Part shown: piece by piece, positions 50,716 to 59,907 of the stretch
Layout of the letters: every line of letters starts with the position of its first letter
How positions within the stretch are numbered: position 1 is the first letter of the stretch
Source of the DNA: Propionibacteriaceae bacterium UBA7704
GTDB taxonomy: Bacteria > Actinomycetota > Actinomycetes > Propionibacteriales > Propionibacteriaceae
Direction: 5' to 3'
Assembly (NCBI GenBank): GCA_002482525.1
Contig: DLGC01000016.1
Span: forward strand, 62,001-126,000
DNA length: 64,000 nt
The notes under the pieces: model-generated
Seen by the model: the letters and a program-made list of their open reading frames with translations, nothing else
What the model was told of the DNA's origin: nothing
Databases searched by the model: none
Translations under genes and position numbers: made by a program

Positions 50716-50753
50716 GTAACCGCGGGGTTGCGTCCATGTTTCAGCCCGGTTAC
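50716..50753 (-). promoter_or_regulatory. GlnR box upstream of glnA
   Basis: Read on the minus strand: GTAAC-6-GAAAC-6-GCAAC-6-GTTAC. This has the a1-b1-a2-b2 order and 6-base spacing of the actinobacterial GlnR consensus, with the first pair perfect. It is 52-89 bases before the glnA start and within the divergent control region shared with dppB. Confidence 0.75.
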
Positions 50754-50880
50754 ACGGTGTCACAAAGGCCACGTGGAATTGCCACCCGGCCAGCGGTTCG
50801 GTCGCTGTCGCGCCGCAGGTTGAGCAGGTTGTGAGTGAGTCGCTTGGGTGGACCCGATCGGCTGCGCTACGTTCCTAGGC

Positions 50881-51861
50881 ATGCTCCGCTACATCGGCAA
50901 GCGGTTGGTGAACTATCTGATCCTGCTGTACGTCGCTGTCTCGCTGACCTACCTGTTGGCCGCCACCCAGCTCGATCCGGCGACCCTGTTCGCCTTGCGT
51001 CAGCCGCCAGTGCCCCCGGCGGTGGTGGAGCATCAGCTCGCCCAGTACAACCTTTCCGACCAGGTTCCCTTGTGGCAGCGGTATCTGACGTGGCTGGGCG
51101 GCGTGATACACGGCGACTTCGGCTCGTCACCCACCGGTGTCAGCGTCACCGACCAGCTGCTGGTGCGTGCGGGGGTGAGCCTGCGACTGCTGCTGGTGGG
51201 GACGCTGGCCGGCATCGTGGTCGGGATCGCCGTCGGTGCCTGGGCGGCGACTCGGCACTATCGCCTCAGCGATCGCGTCACAACCGCGCTCTCGCTGCTG
51301 GTGGTGTCGACCCCGGTATTCGTCATTGCTCACCTCAGCCAATTCTTGGCGACCGGAGTCAATCGGGCCACCGGGGTGCAGATCTTCGAGTTCAGCGGCG
51401 AGACCGGCGCCGTGGGCAGCTACCCGTGGGCCGACGTCGTCGACCGCGCCCAACATCTGGTGCTCCCCACGCTCGTGTTGGTGCTGGTCGGCGCGGCATG
51501 GCTGAGCCGGGTACAGCGCAATCTCATGCTGGACGCCCTCAGCGCCGACTATGTGCGCACCGCCCGCGCCAAAGGCCTCACCCAGCGTCAGGCAGCCTGG
51601 CGGCATGCCCTGCGTACCGCGCTGGTGCCGACCAGCACCTATGTGACCTTCAGCGTCGCCACCATGCTCGTCAGCGCCACTTTCACCGAACAGATCTTCG
51701 GCTTCGCCGGCGTGGGGTCTTATGTGGTGGAGTCCATTCAAGGTCGTGACGTCAACGCTGTGGTGGCTGTCACCGCGTTGGCGGGAGCCTGTGTCGTGGT
51801 CGGCGCAGTGGTGTCCGACCTGGCGGTGGCCGCACTGGACCCGCGAGTGAGGCTCACATGA
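50881..51861 (+). CDS. dppB: Peptide/nickel-type ABC importer permease DppB
   Basis: 326 residues. N-terminal MLRYIGKRLVNYLILLYVAVSLTYLL, then an EAA-type loop RTARAKGLTQRQAAWRHALRTALVP and FAGVGSYVVESIQGRD. Six membrane helices. Works with DppC, the fused ATPase and DppA to import oligopeptides or similar solutes. TACGTT lies seven bases before ATG (leaderless). Overlaps dppC by four bases. Confidence 0.92.
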   Translation: MLRYIGKRLVNYLILLYVAVSLTYLLAATQLDPATLFALRQPPVPPAVVEHQLAQYNLSDQVPLWQRYLTWLGGVIHGDFGSSPTGVSVTDQLLVRAGVSLRLLLVGTLAGIVVGIAVGAWAATRHYRLSDRVTTALSLLVVSTPVFVIAHLSQFLATGVNRATGVQIFEFSGETGAVGSYPWADVVDRAQHLVLPTLVLVLVGAAWLSRVQRNLMLDALSADYVRTARAKGLTQRQAAWRHALRTALVPTSTYVTFSVATMLVSATFTEQIFGFAGVGSYVVESIQGRDVNAVVAVTALAGACVVVGAVVSDLAVAALDPRVRLT

Positions 51862-52762
51862 GCGCCTCGGTTCCACCGCCGGCGGTCGGCGAGCCGCTCC
51901 GGATGGTCACGCGCGGACGCCTGGTCCGGCGCCGCTTCCGCCGCAACCGGCTCGCCATGGCCGGGCTGATCGGGCTGGGACTGATGGCGCTGCTGGCCGG
52001 GTGGTGCCACTGCTGTGGCCGTGGCGGGCCACCGATATCGATCCGCGCGCCTTCCTGTCCCCGCCCAGCGCCGAGCATCTGTGGGGTACCACCCAGGCGG
52101 GACGCGACGTGCTGGCGTTGACCGCCAGCGGCCTGGGGAAGTCGCTGGTGATCGGCTTGCTGGTGGCCGTGCTCGCCACCGCGCTGGCGGCGCTGGTCGG
52201 CGCCTCGGCCGCCTACCTGGGCGGTTGGTTCGAACGGTCGATGCTGTGGCTGATCGACCTGTTACTGGTGATTCCGGCGTTCTTCCTGATCGCCATCGTC
52301 ACCCGGAGCGCTGAATCCTCGTCGGGCTCGTGGTGGTTGCTGGTCATCCTGCTGGCTGCCTTCGCCTGGCCGTTGTCGGCACGGGTGGTGCGCTCGGCCA
52401 CCTTGTCGCTGCGCGAGCGGGAATACGTGCTGGCAGCGCGTTATCTGGGAGCCTCACCGCTGCGAATCATCACCACGCACCTGCTGCCCAACGCCTCCTC
52501 GCTGCTGATCATCGACGCAACTTTGGGGGTGGGGTACGCCATCTTGTCTGAGACCGGGCTGTCCTACTTCGGTTTCGGGGTGCAGGCTCCGGACGTCTCG
52601 CTGGGCACCTTGATCAGCAGCGGATCGAATCTGATGATCGGCTACCCGTGGGTGTTCATCGCGCCGGCCACGACGTTGGTGGTGCTGGTGATGTGCGTCA
52701 ATGCCATCGGTGATGGGCTGCGGGACGCCTTCGACCCCGGATCCACGCCGGGAGGTCTGTGA
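51858..52762 (+). pseudogene. dppC: Peptide ABC importer permease DppC, frameshifted
   Basis: ATG at 51858 opens a typical DppC N-terminus (RRRFRRNRLAMAGLIGLGLMALLAG), but the frame is lost at the G-run near 51999-52001; the rest (VVPLLWPWRATDIDPRAFLSPPS ... to 52762) continues in the -1 frame. A single G added to GGG would restore AGVVPLLWPW exactly. All later motifs are intact: GTTQAGRDVLALTASGLGKS, EREYVLAARYLGASPLRII and ETGLSYFGFGVQ. Either a sequencing error, a real fresh mutation or a slippage site. Corrected length about 301 residues. Confidence 0.85.
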
Positions 52763-54774
52763 TGACGGTGTTGGAGGTGCGGGAGCTGAGGGTGAGCTTC
52801 CCCAGCGAAACCGGGCAGGTCTGGGCCGTGCAGGACCTGAGCTTGACGCTGGCGGCCGGTCAAATCCTGGCGCTGGTAGGGGAGTCCGGTGCCGGGAAAT
52901 CCGCTACCGCGTTGGCCCTGATGGGTCTGCTGCCCGCAGCGGCCACGGTCAGCGGATCGGTGCGGTTGCAGAACCAGGAACTGCTCGGGCTGGATGACCG
53001 GGAGTGGTCGAAGCTGCGCGGTCGCCACATCGCCATGGTCTTCGCCGATGACCCCTCCGCGCTCACCCCGGTGTATTCGATCGGTGTTCAACTGGTTGAA
53101 GCCGTGCAGATCCACCAGGACCTGACTGCCTCCCAGGCGCGAACTCGGGCCCGGGAACTGCTCGAGCTGGTCGGGTTGGCTCCAGCCACGGGGGTATTCG
53201 AAGCCTTTCCTCATGAGATCTCCGGCGGTCAGCGCCAACGGGTGCTGATTGCCCTGGCGCTGGCGAACGACCCGGCAGTGCTGATCGCCGACGAACCCAC
53301 CAGTGCGGTGGATGTGACGGTGCAGTCCGAAGTGCTGGCGGTGTTGCGACGCGTCCGGGAACACAGCAACACCGCGATCGTGCTCATCACCCACGATCTG
53401 GCCGTGGCCGCAGAACTCGCCGACCAGGTGGCGGTGCTGTACGCCGGCCGCGCGGTGGAAGTCGGGCCGTCCACAGCGGTGTTGGGCGCACCGCGCATGC
53501 CCTACACCATCGGTTTGGTGCGCTCGCTGCCGCAATTGGACGGGCCGGTCGGGCCGCTTCCGGTGATCGCTGCCGGCGAGATCGCCGCCACCGGTTGCGC
53601 CTTTGCGCCGCGCTGCCCCTTGGCGAATGAGGAGTGTCGAAGTCGGCGTCCTGAACTGGCCTCGGTGACCGACGGCTACCAGGTGGCGTGCTCGCGACAA
53701 CCCCAGGTGGAGGCAGCGAGTCCCGACGCCTTGTTCGCGGCGCCATCGGCCACGACAGCACCGGCTCGAGACGCTGCCGAGGTGGTGCTGTCGGTGCGCG
53801 GCTTGAAGCATAGCTACCGGCGCCGGGGCCGCGGCTGGGATGCGGGGCGAACGGTGATGGCCCTCGACGGCGTCGACCTCGACCTCCGGGCCGGGCAGAC
53901 GGTGGGCGTGGTGGGGGAGTCCGGCTGCGGAAAGACCACATTGTTGCGCTCCATCCTTGAGCTGAGCCGACCGCGAGCGGGCCGCGTGATGGTGCTCGGT
54001 ACCGACGTCGCGACACTGACTCGCCGGAGTCGTCGCGATGCGCGTCGACGGCTGCAGGTCGTCTTCCAGGATCCGATGGCCGCCCTCGATCCGCGCCTGC
54101 CGGTGGCCGACATCCTCGCCGAGCCGCTGGTGATCACCGGGTGGAGCCGTGCGGCGATCCCCGGCCGGATCGGTGAACTGCTCGCCCTGGTCGGCCTGTC
54201 GCACGATCATGCTCAGCGCTTCCCGCAGCAGTTGTCGGGCGGGCAGCGCCAGCGCGTCGGCATCGCCCGAGCGTTAGCCACCGAACCATCGATTCTGCTG
54301 TTGGACGAGCCGGTGTCGGCGCTGGACGCCTCAGTGCGCTCGGGGGTGCTCAACCTGTTGCAGGACCTTCAGGCTCAGCTGGGCCTGGCCTACCTCCTGG
54401 TCGGGCACGACCTGGCCGTGGTGCGCCAGCTCGCCGACCAGGTGGTGGTGATGCGCGCTGGGCGGTTCGTGGAAATCGGGCCGACACCAGCCGTGCTCAC
54501 CCATCCGGCACACCCCTACACGGTGGCGTTGCGGCAAGCCGTGCCGAGCCTCAACCCGACCGTGCGCCGCGCCGGCCTGCCGCAGACCCCGACCGAGGAA
54601 CTCCCACCGGCAGCCCTGCACGGTGTCGGGTGCCCCTACCGCGGCCCGTGCCTTCGCCGAGCCGGGCTGGCCCAGGCCGACCGGGACCGCTGCGACAGTG
54701 AGGACCCCGCGCTGGTGCTGCTGGGGGCCGATCACCGCGCGGCATGTCACTTCACGAAGCCGGTCGCTCAGTGA
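52762..54774 (+). CDS. Fused DppD-DppF ABC ATPase
   Basis: 670 residues holding two nucleotide-binding domains in one chain. NBD1: Walker A GESGAGKSA near 40, SGGQRQRVLIALALANDP, LIADEPTSAVD. NBD2: GESGCGKTT near 386, LSGGQRQRVGIARALA and LLLDEPVSALD. Each half ends with the oligopeptide-transporter C-terminal region containing cysteines (CAFAPRCPLANEEC and CPYRGPCLRR), which in relatives can bind a 4Fe-4S cluster. Powers the importer. ATG at 52762 overlaps the dppC stop; GGAGG precedes. Confidence 0.92.
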   Translation: MTVLEVRELRVSFPSETGQVWAVQDLSLTLAAGQILALVGESGAGKSATALALMGLLPAAATVSGSVRLQNQELLGLDDREWSKLRGRHIAMVFADDPSALTPVYSIGVQLVEAVQIHQDLTASQARTRARELLELVGLAPATGVFEAFPHEISGGQRQRVLIALALANDPAVLIADEPTSAVDVTVQSEVLAVLRRVREHSNTAIVLITHDLAVAAELADQVAVLYAGRAVEVGPSTAVLGAPRMPYTIGLVRSLPQLDGPVGPLPVIAAGEIAATGCAFAPRCPLANEECRSRRPELASVTDGYQVACSRQPQVEAASPDALFAAPSATTAPARDAAEVVLSVRGLKHSYRRRGRGWDAGRTVMALDGVDLDLRAGQTVGVVGESGCGKTTLLRSILELSRPRAGRVMVLGTDVATLTRRSRRDARRRLQVVFQDPMAALDPRLPVADILAEPLVITGWSRAAIPGRIGELLALVGLSHDHAQRFPQQLSGGQRQRVGIARALATEPSILLLDEPVSALDASVRSGVLNLLQDLQAQLGLAYLLVGHDLAVVRQLADQVVVMRAGRFVEIGPTPAVLTHPAHPYTVALRQAVPSLNPTVRRAGLPQTPTEELPPAALHGVGCPYRGPCLRRAGLAQADRDRCDSEDPALVLLGADHRAACHFTKPVAQ

Positions 54775-54878
54775 CGATCTGATGTCGGAGTGGTGTCCGG
54801 ATTCGTGCCGCTCCGCCATTCGCGCTCACATGCCGATAGCCTTGCCCCCACCGAGAGTGGTCCGGATGGGGAATTACC

Positions 54879-56627
54879 GTGAAGAGATCGGGCCGTGACG
54901 GAGGAGATGTGCTCGCTTCAAAGTTGCTGGGGGTCGGCCTTGCGACCGTACTGACGGTTGCGCTGGTTGGCTGCGGTTCGCCCAGCGGCACGCAATCGGG
55001 GAATACCGATTCAGGCACGATGGCGTCCTGGGACATCAACCAGACTCCCCGCGACAAACTCGTCAGCGGTGACCTGGTAGCTGCGATTGCCAGCCCGATC
55101 AGCAACTGGAACCTCGCCTCGGTGGACGGCAGCAGCCAAGAAGCCGCCTTTCTGTTGTCGGCGATCAGTCCCGACTACTACGACTACGACGGCAGTGGCG
55201 CCGCCACGATGAACTCCGACTACCTGCTTGCCGCCGAACCCGCCGTGGTCGATGCGGCGTCCGGGCAGCAACTGGTGGTCACCCTGACACTGAATCCGAA
55301 GGCGGTGTGGAACGACGGCAGCCCCATCCAGGCTCAGGATTGGATCGCCACCTGGAAAGCGCTCAACGGCAGCGATCCCGACTTCGCAGTCGCCGACACC
55401 ACCGGGTGGGACGCGTTGTCCTCGGTCGCGGCAGGAACGGATTCCTTCCACGTCGTGCTCACCTTCAGTTCCACCTACCCCGACTGGGTCGGGCTGGTCG
55501 CAGGCGGGCCGATGCATGCCGACGGTGTGGCTACAGCGGAAGTCTTCAACCAGGGGTGGACGACTTTCCACGACGAGTACTTCACCGGACCGTTCGAGGT
55601 GACCGACTGGAACAAGACCAGTGGAGTCGTGACGATGACGCCCAATCCGCACTGGTGGGGTGATCCGGCGCTGCTGACCTCCCTCACCTGGAAGCCCATG
55701 GCCAGCGATGCCATGGCAGCCGCTTTCGCCAACCAAGAGGTCGACTATTTCGACATCGGCCCTGACGTGGCCGCCTACGCTCAGGCCGCCGGGGCAGCCG
55801 ACTCGCAGGTGCGGGTTGGTCGCTCACCGGATTTCCGCCAGTTCACGTTCAACTCCGAATCGCCCAATCTGAGCGATGTGCGGGTGCGTCAGGCGATCGT
55901 GATGGGCTTGGACCGCGGACAGCTCGCGGCCTCCGATCTGGCCGGATTGCCTGTCGATCAGACGCCGCTGAACAACAACCTGTATGTGAAGGATCAGGCC
56001 GGTTACGTCGATCAGGCCGAGGCTACCGGCATCGACTATGACCCGGCCAAGGCCGCCGCCTTGTTGGATACCGCCGGGTGGACGATGAATGACACGACCG
56101 GCTACCGGGAAAAGGACGGCACCGAACTCGCGGTCAACTACGTCGCGTTCGAAGGCCTGGACGTCTCGGAGAACGAGGGCCTGCAAGCTCAGCAGATGTT
56201 GAAGCAGATCGGTGTGAAGCTGATCATCAAGAATTCCCCCCAAAGCGACTACCTGAAGGTGCTGACTCAGCACGAGTTCGACATCGTGGCGTTCTCCTGG
56301 TCTCGATCGGCGTACCCGCTGACGGGTATCGAGCAGACCTATGGCGGCGCCCTCGTGGATGGAACGTTCACCCCCAACCCGCAGAATGTGGCCCAGTTGG
56401 AGATTCCTGCCGTGCAGGAGTTGGCGCCGCAGATCGCCACCGACATGGATCCGATGCATCGCGCCGAACTCGGTAACCAGGTTGCGCGAGCGATCTGGGA
56501 AGCGGTGCACACGCTGCCGCTGTACCAGCGCCCGGCTGTGGTGGGGGTGCGGGCCACCTTGGCCAACATCGGCGCCATGGGGTTGGCCCGATCCCCGAGA
56601 TGGCAGGACGTCGGCTACACCCAGTGA
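54879..56627 (+). CDS. dppA: Peptide-type ABC substrate-binding lipoprotein (family 5)
   Basis: 582 residues from GTG. Signal peptide with lipobox LVGC at about 29-32. SBP family 5 features: WNDGSPIQAQDWIATWKAL, VRVGRSPDFRQFTFNSESPNLSDVRVRQAIVMGLDR and a C-terminal lobe. Captures oligopeptides or similar solutes outside the cell. It is separated from the ATPase gene by 105 bases and may have its own promoter, allowing a higher level than the permease, as is common. Confidence 0.9.
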   Translation: MKRSGRDGGDVLASKLLGVGLATVLTVALVGCGSPSGTQSGNTDSGTMASWDINQTPRDKLVSGDLVAAIASPISNWNLASVDGSSQEAAFLLSAISPDYYDYDGSGAATMNSDYLLAAEPAVVDAASGQQLVVTLTLNPKAVWNDGSPIQAQDWIATWKALNGSDPDFAVADTTGWDALSSVAAGTDSFHVVLTFSSTYPDWVGLVAGGPMHADGVATAEVFNQGWTTFHDEYFTGPFEVTDWNKTSGVVTMTPNPHWWGDPALLTSLTWKPMASDAMAAAFANQEVDYFDIGPDVAAYAQAAGAADSQVRVGRSPDFRQFTFNSESPNLSDVRVRQAIVMGLDRGQLAASDLAGLPVDQTPLNNNLYVKDQAGYVDQAEATGIDYDPAKAAALLDTAGWTMNDTTGYREKDGTELAVNYVAFEGLDVSENEGLQAQQMLKQIGVKLIIKNSPQSDYLKVLTQHEFDIVAFSWSRSAYPLTGIEQTYGGALVDGTFTPNPQNVAQLEIPAVQELAPQIATDMDPMHRAELGNQVARAIWEAVHTLPLYQRPAVVGVRATLANIGAMGLARSPRWQDVGYTQ

Positions 56628-56687
56628 GCTGAATCCGCTCCCCGCAACAGGGGTCGGACCTTCGGGTGCGGACTCCGCTGGGGGCGT

Positions 56688-57869
56688 CTAGAGCAACGCC
56701 TCGATGTGGGCGACTCCCAAAGCCGTGCCGCCGGCCTCTTGCAGGGACGCTGCCAGGGGCGCGACGCCGGCGAGCGTGCCGGAGCCGGCCAGAATGAGAT
56801 CGGCTGTGTAGGCAACTCGGTCGGTGGACAGCTGCCAGGCCGGGACGACCTGGGCCGCGTCCAGCTCGTGGAGGCGGTAGGCATTGAGGAACTGGTCGCC
56901 ACCCAGTGGTGTCACGATCATGGGGACTGCGGCTGCGGCTGCTTCGGTGATGGTGCCGAACCCGCCGTGGGTGAAGCACAGATCGGCTTCGGCGAGCACC
57001 TCAGCCTGGGGGACGTAGGGGTAGACCAGGATGTTGTCGGCCACGGGCCCGAGATCGTGTGTGCCGCTGGGCCTCGCCAAGCTCAACACGACCAGCGCAT
57101 CGGTGTTGGCGAAAGCCCGAGCGATCCGCCGGTAATAGCCGGTCCACCCGTTGTAGATCGTGCCCAAGCTGGCGTAGATCACGGGCCCGGGGTGCTGCCG
57201 CAGTCGCTCGATGGGGAATTCGGGGTCCGCGGACGTGCGCGGGCGGGCAATGGGACCCAGATAGACGCAGGTGTCGTCGAAATCGTCGGCGCGGGGTTGG
57301 AGATAGCGACTCGACACAGTCAGGTTCAACGTCGAGGACTGGGGACCGAGCACGTCGATGACATCGTGGCCGTGGTTACCGAACAGGGCGCGTCCGATGA
57401 TCTGGCTGGCTCCCTGACGCAACCAGCGGTTCGCCAGCCCGTGGCGGACCAGGGGCGGCAGCGCGCGGGCCTGGGCGGCCAACTCGGCCACGGTGCGTTC
57501 GTTCTGCCAGAACATCGGCGAGAACCGCACGACCGGGACCGAGAGCCGTCGTTCGATGTCAGCGAACTGGGGCTGCAGACCGGTGGCCACCACCACGTCG
57601 TAGTCGTTGCCACGACCTACGACCTGCCTGGTGAGGTCGTCGAAGAAGAACCGCGCCCCAAGCGCCTGGTGCGGACGGTCCACCGGTTTGCCGTGGAGAT
57701 AGTCGGCGTAGGGCAGAACCGCGGCGCCGCACTGTTCCACCTCGGTGCGGAATGCCTCCGGCATCAGATAGTCGACACTGTGGCCGGACGCGACCAGTGC
57801 AGCCGCCAGCCCGAAGGTGGGGTTGGCCTGCCCGTAGGTGGGAATGCCCGAAAACAGAATGCGTGCCAT
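56688..57869 (-). CDS. MGT/UGT-type glycosyltransferase, GT1 family
   Basis: 393 residues. GT-B fold: N-terminal ILFSGIPTYGQANPTFGLAAALVASGH, and a C-terminal signature VIYASLGTIYNG plus YPYVPQAEVLAEADLCFTHGGFGTITEAAAAAVPMIVTPLGGDQ. Such macrolide- and flavonoid-type enzymes glycosylate small hydrophobic acceptors, often as detoxification or antibiotic self-resistance. No biosynthetic cluster here. Adjacent to tRNA-Phe but without integrase traces. Confidence 0.88.
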   Translation of the reverse strand: MARILFSGIPTYGQANPTFGLAAALVASGHSVDYLMPEAFRTEVEQCGAAVLPYADYLHGKPVDRPHQALGARFFFDDLTRQVVGRGNDYDVVVATGLQPQFADIERRLSVPVVRFSPMFWQNERTVAELAAQARALPPLVRHGLANRWLRQGASQIIGRALFGNHGHDVIDVLGPQSSTLNLTVSSRYLQPRADDFDDTCVYLGPIARPRTSADPEFPIERLRQHPGPVIYASLGTIYNGWTGYYRRIARAFANTDALVVLSLARPSGTHDLGPVADNILVYPYVPQAEVLAEADLCFTHGGFGTITEAAAAAVPMIVTPLGGDQFLNAYRLHELDAAQVVPAWQLSTDRVAYTADLILAGSGTLAGVAPLAASLQEAGGTALGVAHIEALL

Positions 57870-57941
57870 GGCAGGTATTCACCGTTGTCAGTGCGGGAAA
57901 ATGGGTTTGAGTTGCGATGCTCAGCACCGAGGTGCCGAGGC

Positions 57942-58018
57942 TGGTGGCCAGGACCGGGATCGAACCGGTGACCTTTCACTTTTCAGGCGAACGCTACTAC
58001 CATCTGAGCTACCTGGCC
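57942..58018 (-). tRNA. tRNA-Phe (GAA)
   Basis: 77 bases with encoded CCA. Acceptor GGCCAGG pairs with CCTGGCC; anticodon loop CTGAAAA with GAA; T-loop GGTTCGATCC. The D-arm is slightly irregular (GCTC with TAGC, one mismatch). Confidence 0.95.
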
Positions 58019-58041
58019 GAGCGAAGCAAGACTGCTTGCAG

Positions 58042-58115
58042 CGACCCCGACGGGACTCGAACCCGCGACCTCCGCCGTGACAGGGCGGCGCGCTAACCAA
58101 CTGCGCTACGGGGCC
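58042..58115 (-). tRNA. tRNA-Asp (GTC)
   Basis: 74 bases, CCA not encoded (followed by CTGC). Acceptor GGCCCCG pairs with CGGGGTC (one G-T pair); anticodon loop CTGTCAC with GTC; T-loop GGTTCGAGTCC. Probably co-transcribed with tRNA-Phe, 23 bases downstream. Confidence 0.96.
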
Positions 58116-58229
58116 TTGGTTAAGGCCTCACCGGCCATAGTGGCCAGCCCGGAAACTATAACGTACGGCTTGCCGGGGCAAAAATCGGATCCCGCTGTTG
58201 CGAGACTTTCGGTTCCGTAGCATGGCCCC

Positions 58230-59651
58230 ATGGCTCAACGCACCCTCATATTGGCCGCCGGCGTCGGATCGGGACACAACAGTGCAGCGCACGCCGTGGA
58301 GCGGGCTCTGGCCGCCCACGGTGGTGGCGGTGAGGTTCGTCGCCTCGATGTGCTCGATACCACCAATGAAGTGTTCAACAGGCTCTACGACGATGCCTAC
58401 TTCACGCTGGTGGCCGAAGTGCCCTGGCTGGTCGGTTGGGGCTACGACAACCAGGACCCGCCGTTCAAGCTGGCTGCGGTGATGCGCTGGTGGGAGCAGA
58501 TCAACACGGTGTCCACGGTTCGAGAGATTCGTGACTTCGAGCCCGACCTGGTGATCTGCACTCATTTCCTGCCGGCCCGGCTGGTGTCGCTGATGATCGC
58601 CCGCGGCCAGTTGCATACCCAATTGGTCGTCGTGACCACCGACTACGACTTCCAGGGCCTGTGGCTGTCGGCGCCGATCTCGCAGATATTCGTTGCTCGG
58701 GAGGAAACTCGCCAGTATCTGGTCAGCCTGGGCCTGCCCACTGATCGGGTGACGACCTCGGGAATCCCGGTGCGTCCAGAATTCAGTGAGGAGCTTGATG
58801 TTGACGACATTCGCGCCCGTCACGGGTTGTCCGCCGACCTGCCGGTGGTGCTGATCTCGGCTGGTGCAGCCGGCGGGCCGAAGACGCTTCAGGTGGTGCG
58901 TCAGACCTTGGAACTGGAGCAGGATTTCCAAGCGGTCGTGGTCTGTGGACGCAACGACGACCTCAAAACGCAGGTCGAGGCCCTGGTGGGCGCCCGGACG
59001 AACTACCACGTGCTGGGCTTCACCCAGGAGATGCCGCAGTTGATGCGGATCGCCTCGATGTTCGTCGGCAAACCCGGCGGCCTGTCGAGCTCTGAGTGCA
59101 TGGCGGCGGGGCTGCCGATGGTGATCATCGATCCGATCCCAGGCCAGGAGGAGCACAACGCCGACTACCTGCTGGAGGAGGGGGCGGCGGTTCGCTGCAA
59201 CTACACCACGACCGTCGGCTACAAGATTGGGCAGCTGCTGGCTGATCCCCAGCGGCTGGCGACGATGGCAGCCAATGCCGCTCGCATCGGTCATGCCGAT
59301 GCTGCACAGGTGGTGGCGTCCACATCGTTGGCCTTGGACGCGCCGCTGTTGTGGATCAGCCGCGACGCCCAGCGCATGATTCAGTTGACCGCCAATGAAG
59401 GCACTGAGGGATCGGTGGATCAGCCATGGGAGCGGCTGCGGACGATTGTTCACCTCGACACCGGACGCTCGATCGCGTTGGTGGGTGAGTCGGAGTTGTT
59501 GACCCTGGGTGGACAGCCCGGGTCATCGGTGTTGGAAGTGACCAAGACCCATCTGCGTTCGTTGCGCTGGCAACCGGAGTATTACACCTTGGCCACCGCA
59601 GGTATGTGGCTGCTGGGCTCGGCGGAGAGCACCACGGTGGGAGTTCGTTAG
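58230..59651 (+). CDS. MGDG synthase-type glycolipid glycosyltransferase (GT28)
   Basis: 473 residues. N-terminal MGDG_synth domain (ILAAGVGSGHNSAAHAVERAL, HFLPARLVSLMI) and a GT28 C-terminal domain (VLISAGAAGGPKTLQ, HVLGFTQEMPQLMRIASMFVGKPGGLSSSECMAAGLPMVIIDPIPGQEEHN). Adds sugar to diacylglycerol at the membrane inner face to make glycolipid anchors. The family usually ends soon after the PGQE motif; here about 90 extra residues follow, forming a small separate domain. TAGCAT six bases before ATG (leaderless). Sits between tRNA genes, on the opposite strand. Confidence 0.85.
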   Translation: MAQRTLILAAGVGSGHNSAAHAVERALAAHGGGGEVRRLDVLDTTNEVFNRLYDDAYFTLVAEVPWLVGWGYDNQDPPFKLAAVMRWWEQINTVSTVREIRDFEPDLVICTHFLPARLVSLMIARGQLHTQLVVVTTDYDFQGLWLSAPISQIFVAREETRQYLVSLGLPTDRVTTSGIPVRPEFSEELDVDDIRARHGLSADLPVVLISAGAAGGPKTLQVVRQTLELEQDFQAVVVCGRNDDLKTQVEALVGARTNYHVLGFTQEMPQLMRIASMFVGKPGGLSSSECMAAGLPMVIIDPIPGQEEHNADYLLEEGAAVRCNYTTTVGYKIGQLLADPQRLATMAANAARIGHADAAQVVASTSLALDAPLLWISRDAQRMIQLTANEGTEGSVDQPWERLRTIVHLDTGRSIALVGESELLTLGGQPGSSVLEVTKTHLRSLRWQPEYYTLATAGMWLLGSAESTTVGVR

Positions 59652-59686
59652 CTGGGGGTGTGCGACTGAGGTTCGGCCGCCACCAT

Positions 59687-59762
59687 TGGCATCCCCAACG
59701 GGATTCGAACCCGTGCTGCTGCCGTGAAAGGGCAGTGTCCTAGGCCACTAGACGATGGGGAC
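59687..59762 (-). tRNA. tRNA-Glu (TTC)
   Basis: 76 bases with encoded CCA. Acceptor GTCCCCA; anticodon loop CTTTCAC with TTC; T-loop GGTTCGAATCC. Stands 35 bases from the GT28 stop, convergent. Confidence 0.96.
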
Positions 59763-59852
59763 CTGAGGCATCACTATACGGCCCAGACGCAGAGTCGCTC
59801 AAACCGGCCCTGACTGGGGCGTCGAAGCGGTCTGCGCTGTCCGCAGAGACGC

Positions 59853-59887
59853 CGATGGGGGCCAGGCGGAGTGCCTGACCCCCATCG
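59853..59887 (-). terminator. Hairpin terminator of the first M15-like gene
   Basis: CGATGGGGGCCAGGC and GCCTGACCCCCATCG pair with one mismatch around a 5-base loop, 20 bases after the stop of the gene at 59908. Confidence 0.7.
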
Positions 59888-59907
59888 CCGAGAGCGCGCG
59901 GTACGTC

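Noticed and set aside
56688..59762. Genomic island at the tRNA-Phe/Asp/Glu genes
   Set aside because: No integrase, no duplicated tRNA 3' end and no clear compositional change; the glycosyltransferase genes look like normal chromosomal genes.
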